Positions 1 to 10,309 of a stretch of DNA of 64,000 nt are shown here, in pieces. The stretch is from Adenophora triphylla var. japonica (Eukaryota; Streptophyta; Magnoliopsida; Asterales; Campanulaceae): the NCBI GenBank assembly GCA_022495995.1, contig JAFEMH010001471.1, positions 62,001 through 126,000 of the forward strand. The letters are read 5' to 3'. The notes under the pieces were generated by a model. The model made no database searches and had not been told where the DNA came from. It worked only from the letters and a program-made list of their open reading frames with translations. The translations under genes and the position numbers were made by a program. Within the stretch, counting starts at the first letter, position 1, and every line of letters begins with the position of its first letter.

Positions 1-70
1 TGGTGAAGAGGGATTGTGTATAGGAGAGGCTATTGGTGAGGCCGGATTTTCTGGGATTTGAATGTGTTTA

Positions 71-136
71 TGACCGGACCATTTCCGGTTGCCTACGTTC
101 CTCTCATTGTGAGGAGCTCAGGTCGCCGTAGTTCGG
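71..136 (-). other. Hairpin module, class A, copy in L1
   Basis: Minus-strand copy of a recurrent module: GAACTACG-like arm, a pyrimidine/purine inner arm, then ACGTAGGCA and a GGTCCGGTC-like tail. The CTACG and CGTAG arms can pair. The same class occurs once in M (19355-19428) and twice in R (33460-33525, 33996-34056), always between the gag/pol part and the 3' part of the element. Confidence 0.55.
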
Positions 137-429
137 GTCTGAACTGTGTTTGGCTTTAGAAAAGGGGTATGAACATTTGTGGTACTTTTGGTGAAAAGGC
201 TCGGATAGGAAGTTTGGGTGATAAGGTGCGGGCCTTGAGGTGATTCCTTGACAAGTCATTTTGAGCGATTCCGTTACTTCTTGATCGTCATCCTTCATCG
301 GGGGAGAAAGATTTTGGATGCAGCTTAAGGGCTTATGATATGTTTTTGCCGTTGCTTTAACTGCTCCCTTGTTGTCGACAACTTCCGTTCTTCGGGCTTT
401 AATTTTGCCCATATGTCAACCCTTCTGAT

Positions 430-625
430 CGGCGGTGCTAGGTCCTTGGCCTCATTTTTTTTTGAAGCTTTTTTTTTTTGAAGCTTTTGTTTTTTTTTTT
501 TGAAGCTTTTGTTTTTTTTTTTGAAGCTTTTGTTTTTTTTTTTGAAGCTTTTGTTTTTTTTTTTGAAGCTTTTGTTTTTTTGAAGCTTTTGTTTTTTTTG
601 AAGCTTTTGTTTTTTTTTTTTTGAG
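430..625 (-). repeat. T-rich GAAGCTTTTG tandem repeat
   Basis: About ten imperfect copies of a 17-20 bp unit made of a T run followed by GAAGCTTTTG. On the minus strand it would read as lysine-rich low-complexity peptide, which I do not accept as a gene. A shorter A-rich counterpart with AAGC cores lies at 33128-33195 in R, in the homologous part of that element. Confidence 0.8.
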
Positions 626-839
626 CACTTGAGGACGAAGGCAAGCTTCTACTTGAACTTTCTTGATGCATGGGGCGGAGGCAAGCCCCTGTTTTTTTTC
701 GATATGGGGTCGATCTCCGATGCTGAGTGACCTTTTGTTGTCCCTTGATGTTGCCGCCTTCGTTGACTTGATCAAGGTGATGATGGGGATATGTTTTGGA
801 AAGTGTATGGCTTGATGGAGGCCTTTGTGAGGTGAGGAA

Positions 840-1325
840 AGTGTATAGGGAGGGCATTAGTTGACTTTCTCGCACCAATTAATTAAAATCTTAATCATTT
901 CCAGAGATTATTTGTTGAAGCGATGCGAGTGATCATTTAAAATAAAACCATTTCATTAAATGTAATGTAGGTGTGCAAATAATGTCTCAAGTCTAGCGAG
1001 AAAAGAAAAAGACTCTTTTATAGAAAACTTAAGATTAACTACAATGTCCAAGGAGGACTTGATTGAACGAAGAAAGTACTAGAACCTACGAAGGTTGACT
1101 AAAAGACTGTTTTAATATTAAAGGATGGGTAGCCCCTAGTCTAGCTACTCTTTGTTGTTGGGTGCCAAGACGCTTGAGCTTTCCATCTTTACGTTAACTT
1201 CGATTCCATTACTGAGGCAGGCGGTGATCGATTACGTGCCCATGATACTTGGTGGGAGTGGAGGAGTTTGAGGCCATGGAGCGGCTGGGCGAGCACAAGT
1301 TGTCCAAAGAAACGGGTCGGAAAAG
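840..1325 (-). other. L1 post-gag spacer shared with R
   Basis: No gene is seen here. On the minus strand the segment is recognisably similar to 32640-32900 of R: both contain a stretch reading roughly ACATTACATTTAATGAAATGG, a GTGCGAGAAAGTCAA stretch and a CCTACGAGGT-like block. This shared non-coding tract is the basis for grouping L1 with R. Confidence 0.55.
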
Positions 1326-1889
1326 TCACGGGGATGAACTTTGTCGGCTGAGCATATTGATGGAAGGAAGTGAACTGAGAGGACCTTGAGGGGTATTGGG
1401 CTCTGTTTGGGAAGATTCGGCGATGCGGCTGGTTGTTTTGAGTGAAAGGGGTGATACTAGGCGGTGTGTCTTCGGGCCTTTCTCAAGCTTGGAACCGGCA
1501 TTAGACAAGTGTGCTGCAGGGCGGGTTGTTCTATCGGATTCTCTCACTTCGGGCACTTGAATTTTGCGCGACGAGAATCATTTCTTTGCACAGTTCGACA
1601 TCTTGGGTCAAAGGAGTGCTAGTACTTATCATAAGATCAAGCTTCTCCTGCATTTGTTTCACTTGCTCTATCAATATTTCCACATGGGGATCAACGGGAA
1701 CATTCGAGTTCTTGGAACTCGCAACAAGACTCTTATCGGCGAGAGGAAACACGGCCCAGCAGGCGGGTGAAACCGACGGGTGAATTCACTAAGTCCGGTA
1801 GATGACAACGGAAAACTTGTGGCATCCGGATTTTCTTTTAGCAACTCATGATCGCATTCGGGTGGGTGTAGAGGCTTGAACATAGCCAC
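1326..1889 (-). pseudogene. Second gag-like segment in L1
   Basis: Minus-strand translation around 1752-1600 (LVASSKNSNVPVDPHVE..., then a coiled-coil-like EQVKQMQEKLD) resembles the segment at 3485-3370 (LVAGSCNPNVPIDSS..., VKKVQEKP type). L1 therefore carries two copies of this part of Gag, this one downstream. The copy is short and interrupted, and no zinc knuckle is visible within it. It may be a tandem duplication within the element or the remains of a nested second element. Confidence 0.45.
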
Positions 1890-2275
1890 ATAGCTCAGCG
1901 ATTATGTGAAGGCTGGAGCATAAGCTGGCGGTATTGCTGAAATTGAGGAGCAGTGTGATGGAGCCCAACTCGTTACGAGGAGGCGAGGGCGATGGAGCCC
2001 TAATGGCACGAGTCTTTGGAAAGAGTGAAGAGGAATTGTCCTTGGCAAGGGATCATATGTGGATGGAGAGAGGTGTTGGCGTGGGATGGAGAGTTATAGG
2101 ATGAAGGGATGAAATCACTTTGTTTACAGTCTCATCTTCGACCATGACCGAGGAACCATTCGCCTCAGCATTACACGAACTCCATGGCGGCGGAGAGCAT
2201 TGATGAGCGAGGTCGGCTATTCTTCATGAATCTTATGGGCGTTTTCCAAAGCCAGGACTAACTCTTCCTTCCTAA

Positions 2276-4726
2276 TCATCGGATTTCTTGTATCCTTACT
2301 GCTGCCAAATCTGCCATCGGATCATTATCATCCCATTTAACCTTGGCGTCGATCGTGAACTTATCGGAGGGCGAGAGTTCAAAGCATTTCACCAAATCCG
2401 GCTTTGCCATGGCCACATGCTTGTTGCGATCAAACCATCCATTCTCGACATTTGTTGCGACTAAATCATCCGGCTTGTCAAAGTACATTGAATTCACGAG
2501 TTTGAATCATAAAATTCAATCATGTTTACATTCGCGTTGTTTGGGAAATGATCATTGGCGGGGTTGAGATCAGCGAGGCGCTCGAGTTTGCCCTTCTTAA
2601 TTAATCCACTGAATCGCCTTTCTCAAAGCTATACGGTTGTCGGTCGTATGACCGTGGTGCTGATGGAAAGCACAATGCTTAGTGGTGTCAAAAGGGATTT
2701 TGGGATCCTTGGGCTGATAGTTTCTCATGGGTTCGAGGAGACCCTGCTCTAGCAAGCTATTTAAAACTTTGCTTAAGGGAACACCCATATCCTCGGGATT
2801 CGAGATTTGGTCATTGACTTGGTCACCATTACGAACGGGGTTTGCCGGTTTTGGTCCATTGGGCGCTCAAGCTTGCCCGTTTCGATTAACCTTTGAACCG
2901 CTCTCTTCAAGACTATGCAGTTGTCGGTCGTGTGGCCATAATGATCATGGAAGGCGCAGTGCTTACTCATGTCGAGAGGTGCATTTGAGCTCCTTGGATG
3001 GTAGTCCTTGAGAGGCTCCAAAAGGCCTACCCTTACTAAGCCCTTGAAAATTAAGCCCATGGGCATCCCAAGATCATCAAAACGTTCTCGTTGCCTTAAA
3101 GGACCACCATTTCTTGGTTTCTTTTGGGGACCGTCAATTGTACACAATGCCTTCTTTCTTTTACCGGATGTCGGAGCCGTGTTGGAAGGGTAAGGTTTAT
3201 AGCGGCGAGACATGTTCAAACTCGTAGTCTTTTCCCGTGCACGAACCCTTTTGATGTAATCATCAATGTAATCGTCGAGATTCGACCTTTTGTAAACTTC
3301 ATTCGTGTCAGATACACAAGATGGTATGGTGAGATGGCCCGAGTCGAGCGTTCGTCGATACTCTCGTTGTTAGGCTTTTCTTGTACCTTCTTAATTGGTT
3401 CTACCAATAATCCATTGGACGAGTCAATAGGAACATTAGGATTGCATGACCCCGCCACAAGATTGGCATTAGCAAACGAAACCACGGTGGAAGTACTGCG
3501 GTGGGAGGAATGACGATCTGAGCATTAAAAGCGTGGCCGTAATCTTCCTCATAAGGCACAGCGGTTGCCGAAGATGAAGATATATGGCTCGTAATGGGTG
3601 GATACCGAGGAGCGGTGAGTGTGGATCCGGAAGGCTGCGAAAACATGAGGTTTGAGGCATCGTGATAAGGATTGAATGTGTCTTGACCGCACCGAGGAAC
3701 ATGACTGCAAGGGAAATGTGTATACTGTACTTGATGAGCAGGAGCGGCTTAGCGTAACGGCCGGGTGGAGAATTTGATGAGGAGCATTTGACCTTGTCGG
3801 ACTTCCCAACCGGAGGGCGGGGTAGAGCCTGATGAAGTGGTGATAAAAGCACAGTGGCCCACGCGATCTTGCGGTATCATAGGGGCCGGTGTGCTTTGAG
3901 AATTGGAGGAAGCAAGGCGGCCCCCTCGAACCATGGAGCTGAGAAAGCAGGCTGTCCCATTCCGAGATGGTGACCCGAGCCCAGGCCCGATGCGGTGAAG
4001 TAGTAAGCGGCCCCTTCCAAGGCTGCGGGCGAAAGCCAGCGGATTCAATCCTGGTGGTGAGAGCTGAGAGGCACCGGGGCGAGTTGACCTAGATCGGAGT
4101 TGAGGAGTATCGAGCGCAAGGGCCGAGATGTCTTGAAACCCGGACCAATTCCGGATTGATGGCCGGGCCGGCCCGAGGTTTTGGAGTAGCGAGCGGCCCA
4201 TTCCAAGCTGGGGACAGAAACGGGTGATTGAAACCCAAAGATGAAAACTGATAGGTGCCGGGGGAAGTTGACCAAGATCGATACGATGAGGCCGAGAGGC
4301 GTGATGAGTGATAGGCTTGGGGATGCTTGGCCCATTAGTAGTTCCACACGAAAGGGAACGGGGCATTTGATGGTAGTTGGCATGCCCGGAGGGTAATTAG
4401 CTCCAATCTTCGCCTCAACCGTAAAGGTTCTATTAGGGTAGTGAACAATTTCTAGCCCACAGGTTACGATACTTTCCAATGACCGGCGATTCGAGCCTCT
4501 TGATTTTGTCTTATTTGTTCCAACATACGATTCCACCGTTCGGCACTTTGCGGATTTTCGGGGTGTGGAGTTGTACGTCCCCACCGTTCTCCTCCGAGTT
4601 GGTCATTACGAAACTTTGAGCTGAAGCGAAGGAGGAAACCGATGAAGTATCGACTTCGGAATGGCGAGCCGAACAAACGATGACCCGGGGTCTCGATTCA
4701 AACTTTGCTTCTTGTGGAAGGCACAA
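2276..4726 (-). pseudogene. Degenerate gag of L1
   Basis: The product would be the Gag structural polyprotein that packages element RNA. The minus-strand frames are broken by many stops and shifts. The N-terminal part near 4640-4560 (MTNSEENGG..., then ENPQSAERWNRMLEQIRQNQE) matches residues 62-110 of the intact R Gag. A long proline-rich middle (4366-3549) follows, then a coiled-coil-like stretch (3485-3370) and two CHHC knuckle modules (3219-2597). A last open piece (2497-2276) contains WFDRNKHVAMAKPDLVKCFE, which I do not recognise. The start is judged by alignment to R, not by an upstream signal. Confidence 0.6.
2597..3219 (-). other. Duplicated CHHC Gag zinc-knuckle modules
   Basis: Two successive minus-strand modules share the layout LGMP-x-(G/S)-x(2)-(F/V)-x-LLEP...(Y)(H/Q)P...KHCAFHxHxGHTTDN. 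The first (3219-2773) keeps C-X2-H-X4-H-X4-C. In the second (2788-2597) the last cysteine is arginine (GHTTDNR), so zinc binding should be impaired. R has one module (WCAFHNFPGHTTDHC). Confidence 0.65.
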
Positions 4727-6053
4727 AAGGGTGTGGTTCGAGACTCGGGAAAGTGAAACGAGGTTGGTGTTTGGGCTTAGGGCTCATGCAACATGCGATT
4801 ATTTGTTCTTGTTTACTTAAAACATGTTTTATTAACCTAATCGGTTGGAAAAGATTGCTCTTCTTTTTCGCGAACTACTACGATTCTGGATCGGTGGGCC
4901 CCGTCACTACGTCTATAAGCCCCTCGTATTCCACTCGTATTTCGACCTCCCGGGGTGGACGGCCCGGGCGAGGGTCCTATAGGGCAAGCGGGTCCCACCG
5001 ACCGAAAAGAAAACGATTCTAGAAGTCTGGCAAGGGTAATCGAGTCTTAACGAGCATTCGATGTAAATTACGGACAAAGGCGACGTCAAAAATCAAGATT
5101 ATGTCCGGCTCGACGAAAAGTCGGCATGGTTTGGGTGATAAGCGTCCACAATTGATCTTGACTTGTCGTCGGTTAAGCCGTAATTAGGCATGGAATAATC
5201 ATTAATCCTTGATGACTCGGTGTCAATCTTTGGGAGTCGGTGTATAATTTGTGCCGGTCGAGCCGAAGTCAAGGCGCCGGTCAATATCTTGGTCAAAGTC
5301 TGCGGCGGAAAACCGGCATGACTTCGGCGATTAGGGAGCCGAAAGATATTGAGTCGGTATGCCGACAAAGGCTTGAAAGGAAAGGTCTATACACGTACGG
5401 GCATGACACAGACCAAACTAAAAACCAACCGGGTCTCGGACAAGGTGTGTCACGGACAAGTGCATGGTCGACACGAGGCTCCATGGGATGTTTGGGTAGT
5501 CCTGTGCTCGTCCGAGAGGCGTAATAAGACCAAACGGACCGCGACAAGGATTTCCCCGGGTTAGGGACGTAGTGTGCGATGTACGGTCACGTGCGCGTAG
5601 TGTGCAAGCGATCTATCTTCCCTTTACGAGTAAAATAGAGATTTTTATGTGTCTTAAACAGCATGATGCATGATTTTTTTTTTGGAAATTTTCTTTTTTG
5701 AAAAATCTTTTTTTTTTTTGAAATTTTTTTTTGAAAATTTAGTGAACACATAAGCACGAAAATTCCAACAGTTAGGGACATTATTTCGACAGTCAAAATT
5801 TTGACTTTCTCCGAGGCGGCCAAAACAACACGAAAACTGTGCAAAAATCAACACACACAAAAAAATGATTTTCAAAGCCGGGACGGAAGCTTGACCCTCA
5901 AAAGCTTTTTTTTTTTGGAAAACGGTGATACCGGTACGTGGGATTGTTAGACCACAATTTATCCCCGACTCGTGTTAGGAGGCAATAACGGGAAGTTTAA
6001 TGGTTTCCACCAATATACCAAATACCATTTTTTTAAAAAAAAAAAAAGCTTAG
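4727..6053 (-). other. L1 5' leader between PBS and gag
   Basis: Untranslated leader with no supported ORF. It contains the strongly conserved block at 4867-4995 shared with M (27105-27240) and, reverse-oriented, with R (30230-30370), including the CCTATAGG palindrome. Further out, 5400-5480 resembles 27770-27850 of M, and 5670-5740 is T-rich. Confidence 0.6.
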
Positions 6054-6071
6054 TCCCCAGCGGAGTCGCCA
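6054..6071 (-). promoter_or_regulatory. Primer binding site, tRNA-Arg type
   Basis: On the minus strand: TGGCGACTCCGCTGGGGA, one base inside the LTR end at 6073. This is the tRNA-Arg-type site known from Tat/Ogre-lineage elements, and it fixes the element's orientation. Confidence 0.85.
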
Positions 6072-6072
6072 C

Positions 6073-7958
6073 TGTGATGATGTGTGATGTATCGAAAATT
6101 TTCCCATTTTTATATGAAAAAATCAACGAAACGGAGTCGCCACGCCATTTTTGTTTTAAGGGCCAAAACTTTGAAAAAAGCCCGAGATCAGAGATTTGGG
6201 TTCGGAGGTCACGTTACGCGCCGGGAAGGACGTTAGTGTGCACCCGGAGCGCCTCGTAAAACGAGTCTTCCAAACATTTGAAATCCTTTTGTGTGTGTGT
6301 GTGTGTGTGTTTTGACCAAAATGAGTTGAAACTGGGAAAAAAAAAATGGGGAACTCTTTATAAGACTTTGAACAATCCCCAAGATTTTTGGTATGATTTT
6401 TGGGTTGAGTTTTGTAACTCAAAAGATTTTTGGAAGTTGAAAACCATTTCTGCCAAAATGAAAAAAGCAGTTGACCCTTGACTTTGAAATGGACTTTAGG
6501 GCTTGAAAAATTCAGAATCTGGGAAAAGTCCGGGAATGAAAAATGTTCAAAACACCTTAAGAAAGGTTTCTGTAAAGGAACTTTTCATTTTGGAGATGAT
6601 TTGAGGGGTCAAAACCTTCTGGAAATCTCAGATCTGAAATCTGGATTTCCAGAGAATGATGAACTGACCTTTAAAAGAAAATTTGAAAAAAGGAGTTTTA
6701 CTCACACAAAAAATAAAGTAAAAATATTTATGGAAAGATCTGGATGTTGGCTACGAAAAGTATTTTGTAGTCAACACCAAATTCCAAGTTTATCTATGTC
6801 CAAAAAATTAGACCATGGACTGAGGTCTGAGAAAATTGCTACTGGACAGCAACTTCCCATGAAAGAAAATATGATTTTAAAGGGGGGTTTTGCATCCATG
6901 CTTGTCCCCATTTCCCTAGGTTTTGATTAGTGATCACTTGACATTTTAGTGGTGAATCAACTATATCAAACCATCCTTGGGGTACATTAGGACTAAGCAC
7001 TTCATTTGCTTGGGAAGGGGAATTTTATCCTTTGAAAATGAGATTTGATGTATGAAAATGATTTTTAGGGTTTTGAAAATGTGTTTTCTTTGCAATAAAG
7101 TAAGAACACTTTGAAAATAATATAGATCCTTGTAGAAGATCATCCATGGAGATGAACTTCCATGGTGATCTTCTTGGATCTAAAGCAAGAAGATGAATAA
7201 ACTACATTTTGTAGCTTGAAAATGCATGCATGGATGAATTTTAGGGTAAGGAGAGGGAGGTTATACCTATCTTACTTGTGTTTTGTGTTTGAAGGCTTGA
7301 ATGTGAGAGTGTTTAAGGCTTGAATATGAGAGTGTTTGAGGGTGTTTAGGGTTGATGATTTGAGTTGGTTAAAGAGAAAACAAGTAGATAACAATGAAGT
7401 CCTCTATGTTTTCTCTCTAATCCTCCTCCTATAGGGTGATTTGAGCTTGGATTGGTGTATGTATGAGAGTATGTATGAGAGTGATTTGAAGTGTTTGTGA
7501 GTGAGTGAGATTTGGGAAAGATTGGAGAGAAAATGGTGGCAATCTATGGATTCCCACCGTTTTCTCTCTATATTTCGCCGAGTTTCGTTCTTTGTGATCA
7601 AATTGTGTTGTGTAAACCGAGAGAGGAGGGTTCAATTTATAGCCCTCTGAAATTGACAAACATGTCCGCGCGGATATGATTGACAGCGTGCACTGTTCAT
7701 TAATTACAGCTTCAGGCTTTGGACAGGAAGAATAAAATTCAAAAATCCAGCAGTTTATGTTTTTCATCTTGCCCAATTCAGATTTTTCTTATTTCTTTTG
7801 CTTTTTGAGATTCTTTTCTTGGTTTAACTTTAAATGGCAATGCCCATTTTACCCTTACTTTGTTAGAAAAGTTAGGAATGTTAGGAATGTTAGTAATGTT
7901 ATAACTTTCGTTAATTTTCTAACGAAAATGCTAACAAGCTCAAATTGGAGCACTTACA
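6073..7958 (-). repeat. 5' LTR of L1
   Basis: 1886 bp on the minus strand, beginning TGTAAGTGCTCC and ending CATCACA next to the PBS. It contains a GT microsatellite (6289-6310), a TATA-like box near 7634-7642, a TCCGCGCGGA palindrome at 7665-7674, and an internal PBS-like copy (TGGCGACTCCG) at 6132-6142. The outer edge abuts the integrase scrap. The partner LTR is outside the window. Confidence 0.8.
7634..7674 (-). promoter_or_regulatory. L1 LTR core promoter
   Basis: Minus strand: TCCGCGCGGA palindrome (7674-7665), then CTATAAATT (7642-7634) about 25 bases downstream. The layout is the same as in the LTRs of L2, M and R, although the palindrome core is CCGCGCGG rather than CCGTRCGG. Confidence 0.5.
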
Positions 7959-8132
7959 CCCATCTTCCTTTCTTTTGATCTAGCCTCTTCTTCAGGTTAT
8001 TGATGATTATTTTGTTGCTTGATTCTACCTGGCCATTAGCTTGAGGATGCACAGGTGAAGATGTCACCATCTTAACTCCCCACCTAGCAAGAAAATCTTG
8101 GGTCTTCTTGCTGATGAATTGAGAGCCGTTGT
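7959..8132 (-). pseudogene. Integrase core fragment, Ty3/gypsy
   Basis: Minus-strand translation includes NGSQFISKKTQDFLARWGVK and HPQANGQVESSNK, the central part of a gypsy integrase catalytic core (second Asp region through the catalytic Glu of NGQVE). The Asp before NG is cut off by the junction with the L2 LTR at 8132/8133. The other end stops at GRW where the L1 LTR begins. The host element is otherwise gone. It differs from the M integrase, so it is a separate older element. Confidence 0.85.
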
Positions 8133-9618
8133 TGAAATTACCCGGGATCCGGAGCTCCCGCGCATCTCGCATTCGTCGCCGTTTCGGGAATGTTCGCCCG
8201 GATCCGAGAGGCAGCGCGTTCGCGCCCCGGCATCTGGCTCTATTCCGTTTCGGCGTTTTGCGTGTGTGTTGGAGGTGTCTCGCCGTGTTTTGCTTTGTAG
8301 AGTCGCCACGCCGTTTTTATTATTAAGCCCAAAACATTGAAAAAGGGCATCAGTTTAAAAAGAATAATAAACTGTTTTTGTGTGATGAGATTTTGAGTTC
8401 GGAGATCAGATGACTCCTCGGGAAGAGAATATTAGAATCTTAGAGCTCACCCGAGTCGCCTCGTAAAAACGAGTCTTTCGGATACCCCTAATATTCTTTA
8501 ACTGTTGTGTGTGTGTGTGTGCTTTTAAAAATGCATGCTGTATCGGATGTCTACATTGTACACTATGTATTGAAATGTATTGAAATAGTGTAGGAAGGAA
8601 GCCTTACCAATGTTGGTTCGTGTCTGTCTTCCGGGGAATAGTGTTTGAGGATGGAATGATGTTCCTAAGATTTTAACCGAGATTGCTCCGGGAGGGGCCG
8701 GTTGTCTGCGAACAGAGTTTCGGCGTGAGTTGATATTGCAGGCTGCGTGCGGGCAGAGGTTCGGCGTGCGTTGGGATTGCAGCGATCACTCGGGTAGAGG
8801 TTCGGCGTGCGTTGAGGTGGCAGGAGTCACTCGGGCAGAGTTTCGGCGTGGTTTGGGATCGCCGGTTTGACTCGGAAAGAGCCGGGACGCCTCGGGAAAG
8901 ACCAGGCAAGGCCTCGGAGTACCACGAGGGGCCTCAGAGTACCTCGAGAGTGCCTCGGGGCAGCGCGGGAGCGTCGCGGGAGCGCTCGGAGAGGCTTCGG
9001 AGCACCACGAGGGGGCTCGGAAGGCCTCGGAAGGATCCGAAAGGGGCCGGGAGTGCCTCGAGAGGACTTAGAGGGGAGCCAGAAGGCTAAGGGAGGAAGA
9101 GAGAAGAGGGAGGTGTGTCAAAATGAGGAGGGGGAGCCCTCTATTTATAGTGTCAGATTTGGTGCAAGAAGGTCCGTACGGACCTCCCTGGTTATCCAGA
9201 ATTTTGATTTTCCTCGATTTGAGGGAATATGTGATGATGGTGAATATTCTGGAATTATGATGTCCCCTATGCAATAAGGTCCGTACGGACCATCTTGACA
9301 TGCAAAGAGGTCCGTACGGACCAACTATGCATGAGGGTAATCATTTTCCCCGGGATTTGAGGGAATATTGTGGACTTTAAGAGGATTCAGTAATTATTAA
9401 AGCAAAGAGGTCCGTACGGATCACTTTTGCTTTTCCAATTTCCTGAAAATTCCCAAAAGGTCCTTCTGTCCCCTTTTTGTCCCAGAAAGGCCCCTCCCTT
9501 GGTTTGGTTGAGGGTTTTGAGAGGGTTTTGAGTGCCATAGGTCTTCGAGACTGTGTTTGTGAGTCTGCGGTGTTTCCTGTGTGTTCAGAAGAAGGTGATC
9601 CAGATTGGGGTACTTACA
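8133..9618 (-). repeat. 3' LTR of L2
   Basis: 1486 bp, minus strand TGTAAGTACCCCAATC ... GGGTAATTTCA. Both ends match the R LTR (38490-39893). It contains a TATA box (9141-9150), four GGTCCGTACGGACC-type palindromes, a GT microsatellite near 8508-8521, a run of degenerate 20-40 bp GC-rich repeats at 8700-9060, and an internal PBS-like copy at 8300-8308. Confidence 0.8.
9141..9422 (-). promoter_or_regulatory. L2 LTR promoter with four CCGTACGG palindromes
   Basis: Minus strand order: palindromes at 9422-9409 (one mismatch), 9322-9309, 9291-9278 and 9184-9171, then CTATAAATAG at 9150-9141. Three are perfect 14-mers, GGTCCGTACGGACC. The position just upstream of TATA suggests transcription-factor sites in U3. 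Confidence 0.6.
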
Positions 9619-9632
9619 GAAGCCCCTCAACG
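9619..9632 (-). other. Polypurine tract of L2
   Basis: Minus strand GTTGAGGGGCTTC directly before the TGTAAGTACCCC start of the LTR. The equivalent in R is CGAGGGGCTTC (38479-38489) and in M CCGAGGGCT (12780-12790). Confidence 0.6.
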
Positions 9633-9780
9633 ACGTCACTTACAGAGGAAGTGGGGTCGTTGATAAGATAAGGGTCCTAATCTGGATCGCGTGCTGGGAG
9701 AGGAAGTGACCGTGGAGGTCAGGGTGAGGACGTGGCGGTGTCTGTTTGTGTGACCGCTTAGGTCGGTTAAGGCCGGACCA

Positions 9781-10041
9781 CTGTGATAGGATTCCTACGT
9801 ATCCCTGGCGGGAATCAAGCCTGGCCGTAGTTCGTGTGTGGGGTGAGTATTGTAGTGCAAGAGGACGGGAGATGTCCTCTGACTAAGACTCTATGGGTGG
9901 ACGTGGTGGTGTCCTGGGTGTGACCGCATAGGTCGGTGGTAGGGACGTGGAGACGTCCTGGGTGACCATATAGGTCGATGACTGGACCCTGTGTCAGGAT
10001 TCCTACGTATCCCTAGCGGGAATCAAGCCTGGTCGTAGTTC
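9781..10041 (-). other. Two hairpin modules, class B, in L2
   Basis: Copies at 9781-9833 and 9985-10041. Minus strand: GAACTACG, AGGCTTGATTCCCG, GGGATACGTAGGAATCC. CTACG/CGTAG and CCC/GGG arms can pair. The intervening sequence consists of short GGACG/GGTG-type degenerate repeats. Confidence 0.55.
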
Positions 10042-10199
10042 AAATGTCGTGAATTTGTGAGTGTATGTGGGCGTGACAGTGCCCTGAAGTATCGTGTGAC
10101 CGCCGAGGTCAGTGGTAAGGACGGGGTGGTGTCCTAAGACGTGGTGACCGCCGAGGTCAATTGTGAGGACGTGGTGGTGTCCTGGGGTGGAAATTTTAC

Positions 10200-10309
10200 G
10201 ATTTTCCTAATCGGGTGGTTTAAGGCCTTCCGGGCCGGAGATAGTGATGGGGGAGGTTTATACGGTCTTCCGGACCGAGTGGTTTAAAGCCTTCCGGGCT
10301 GAAGATAGT
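10200..10309 (-). other. Duplicated CCTTCCGGGC / GGTCTTCCGGACC block
   Basis: Two short related units (about 10218-10262 and 10263-10305) that match, reverse-oriented, the duplicated block at 37290-37410 in R. This is further evidence that L2 and R are one family. Confidence 0.5.

Larger units (their letters stand above)
1..7958 (-). mobile_element. Tat/Ogre-like Ty3/gypsy element L1, 5' portion
   Basis: Reading on the minus strand from 7958 leftwards, the unit shows a 5' LTR (6073-7958), a tRNA-Arg-type primer binding site (6054-6071), a 1.3-kb leader, and a degenerate gag (about 4726 to 1326). It then has a 3' spacer that matches the segment downstream of gag in element R (33.9-32.6 kb). 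No protease, RT or integrase is present before the window edge. Because the gag-distal spacer resembles that of R, L1 may also lack pol, but its 3' end lies outside the window. It was inserted into an integrase gene whose remnant abuts the LTR at 7959. Lineage is assigned from PBS type, LTR start TGTAAGT and the CHHC knuckle; the exact Tat sublineage is not resolved. Confidence 0.8.

Noticed and set aside
438..878. Lysine-rich minus-strand protein (SFKKTKASKKK repeats)
   Set aside because: Low-complexity translation of a T-rich microsatellite; no conserved start or domain.
5293..5547. Leader ORFs of L1 (minus and plus, 70-95 codons) as an Ogre-type ORF1
   Set aside because: Frames are short, overlap on both strands and are not conserved in M's leader.
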